From NCBI GenBank assembly GCA_022843905.1, contig JALHMT010000042.1, positions 1-45,071 of the forward strand: a stretch of 45,071 nucleotides of DNA, read 5' to 3'. The notes under the pieces are model-generated. The model was not told where the DNA came from and ran no database searches. It saw nothing but the letters and a program-made list of their open reading frames with translations. The position numbers were made by a program, and so were the translations under genes. Shown piece by piece: positions 44,751-45,071 of this stretch. Position 1 is the first letter of the stretch. Every line of letters begins with the position of its first letter. The DNA comes from Rubrivivax sp. GTDB taxonomy: Bacteria; Pseudomonadota; Gammaproteobacteria; Burkholderiales; Burkholderiaceae_C.

Positions 44751-45071
44751 TCAGAGGTTGTCCAGATAGGTCCTGAGCTTGTCCGACCGGCTCGGGTGCT
44801 TGAGCTTGCGGATGGCCTTGGCTTCGATCTGGCGAATGCGTTCGCGCGTCACGTCGAACTGCTTGCCCACCTCTTCCAGCGTGTGATCGGTGCTCATCTC
44901 GATGCCGAAGCGCATGCGCAGCACCTTGGCCTCGCGCGGTGTCAGGCTGTCCAGGATGTCCTTCACCACGTCGCGCAGGCCGGCCTGCATCGCCGCGTCG
45001 ACCGGTGCCACGTTGTTGGTGTCCTCGATGAAGTCGCCCAGGTGGCTGTCGTCGTCGTCGCCGATCGGCGT
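44751..45071 (-). CDS. rpoD: RNA polymerase sigma factor RpoD, C-terminal part (cut by window edge)
   Basis: The last 106 codons of the housekeeping sigma factor run from the right edge to the stop at 44751. They include SLTPREAKVLRMRFGI and region 4.2 TLEEVGKQFDVTRERIRQIE, the helix-turn-helix that reads the -35 element, and end KLKHPSRSDKLRTYLDNL. The frame is open to the edge, so the 5' end is outside. It lies 74 bases upstream of the cyclase-FHA gene on the same strand. Confidence 0.97.
   Translation of the reverse strand, partial: TPIGDDDDSHLGDFIEDTNNVAPVDAAMQAGLRDVVKDILDSLTPREAKVLRMRFGIEMSTDHTLEEVGKQFDVTRERIRQIEAKAIRKLKHPSRSDKLRTYLDNL

Overview
The window is high-GC DNA with the gene content and order of a betaproteobacterium in Burkholderiales, most likely near Sphaerotilaceae/Comamonadaceae. 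The evidence is the set argF/argD plus DUF3579, rpsT divergent from murJ, hda-HAD-pcnB, rpsP-rimM-trmD-rplS, grpE-dnaK-dnaJ and tctDE/tctCBA. The placement is inferred from gene content alone; no 16S or phylogeny was available. Coding density is high, genes often overlap by 1-8 bases, no gap exceeds about 260 bases, and I see no tRNA, rRNA, CRISPR, insertion sequence or phage gene.

Layout. (1) 1-5098, minus strand: a signalling group with a membrane Ser/Thr kinase with repeats (cut by the left edge), a YkgJ-type Cys-cluster protein, a kinase fused to a universal stress domain, and a metallophosphoesterase. (2) 5178-17691: a sugar-acid uptake and catabolism region in three transcription units. 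These are an arabinonate-type dehydratase with an SDR (minus); a 2-hydroxyacid dehydrogenase with an LDH2-family dehydrogenase (plus); and a long plus-strand operon of ABC importer, gluconokinase, cupin, FadR-type GntR regulator, a DenD-like dehydrogenase and an SDR. Two related 15-bp sites matching the FadR-family operator pattern lie in the two promoter gaps, which suggests the local regulator controls all three units. (3) 17925-29843: arginine biosynthesis (argD-argF), DUF3579, rpsT, murJ, a SirB1-like protein, hda, a HAD phosphatase, pcnB, two small membrane proteins, and rpsP-rimM-trmD-rplS ending in a strong intrinsic terminator. (4) 30021-32621: dnaB and a PA0069/SplB-like radical SAM gene whose promoter and start codon are covered by a near-ideal LexA box. 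(5) 32640-36479, minus: grpE-dnaK-dnaJ behind a textbook sigma-32 promoter. (6) 36712-42485: hslR and the tctDE two-component pair, divergent from the tctCBA tripartite tricarboxylate transporter. (7) 42550-45071, minus: hemH, a class III cyclase fused to an FHA domain, and the 3' end of rpoD.

Most of the window is conserved housekeeping DNA. The parts worth a second look are the SOS-controlled, probably leaderless radical SAM gene; the sugar-acid region, whose enzyme set does not match one described pathway; the kinase/USP/phosphoesterase and cyclase-FHA signalling genes; and several strong dyads in the gaps.
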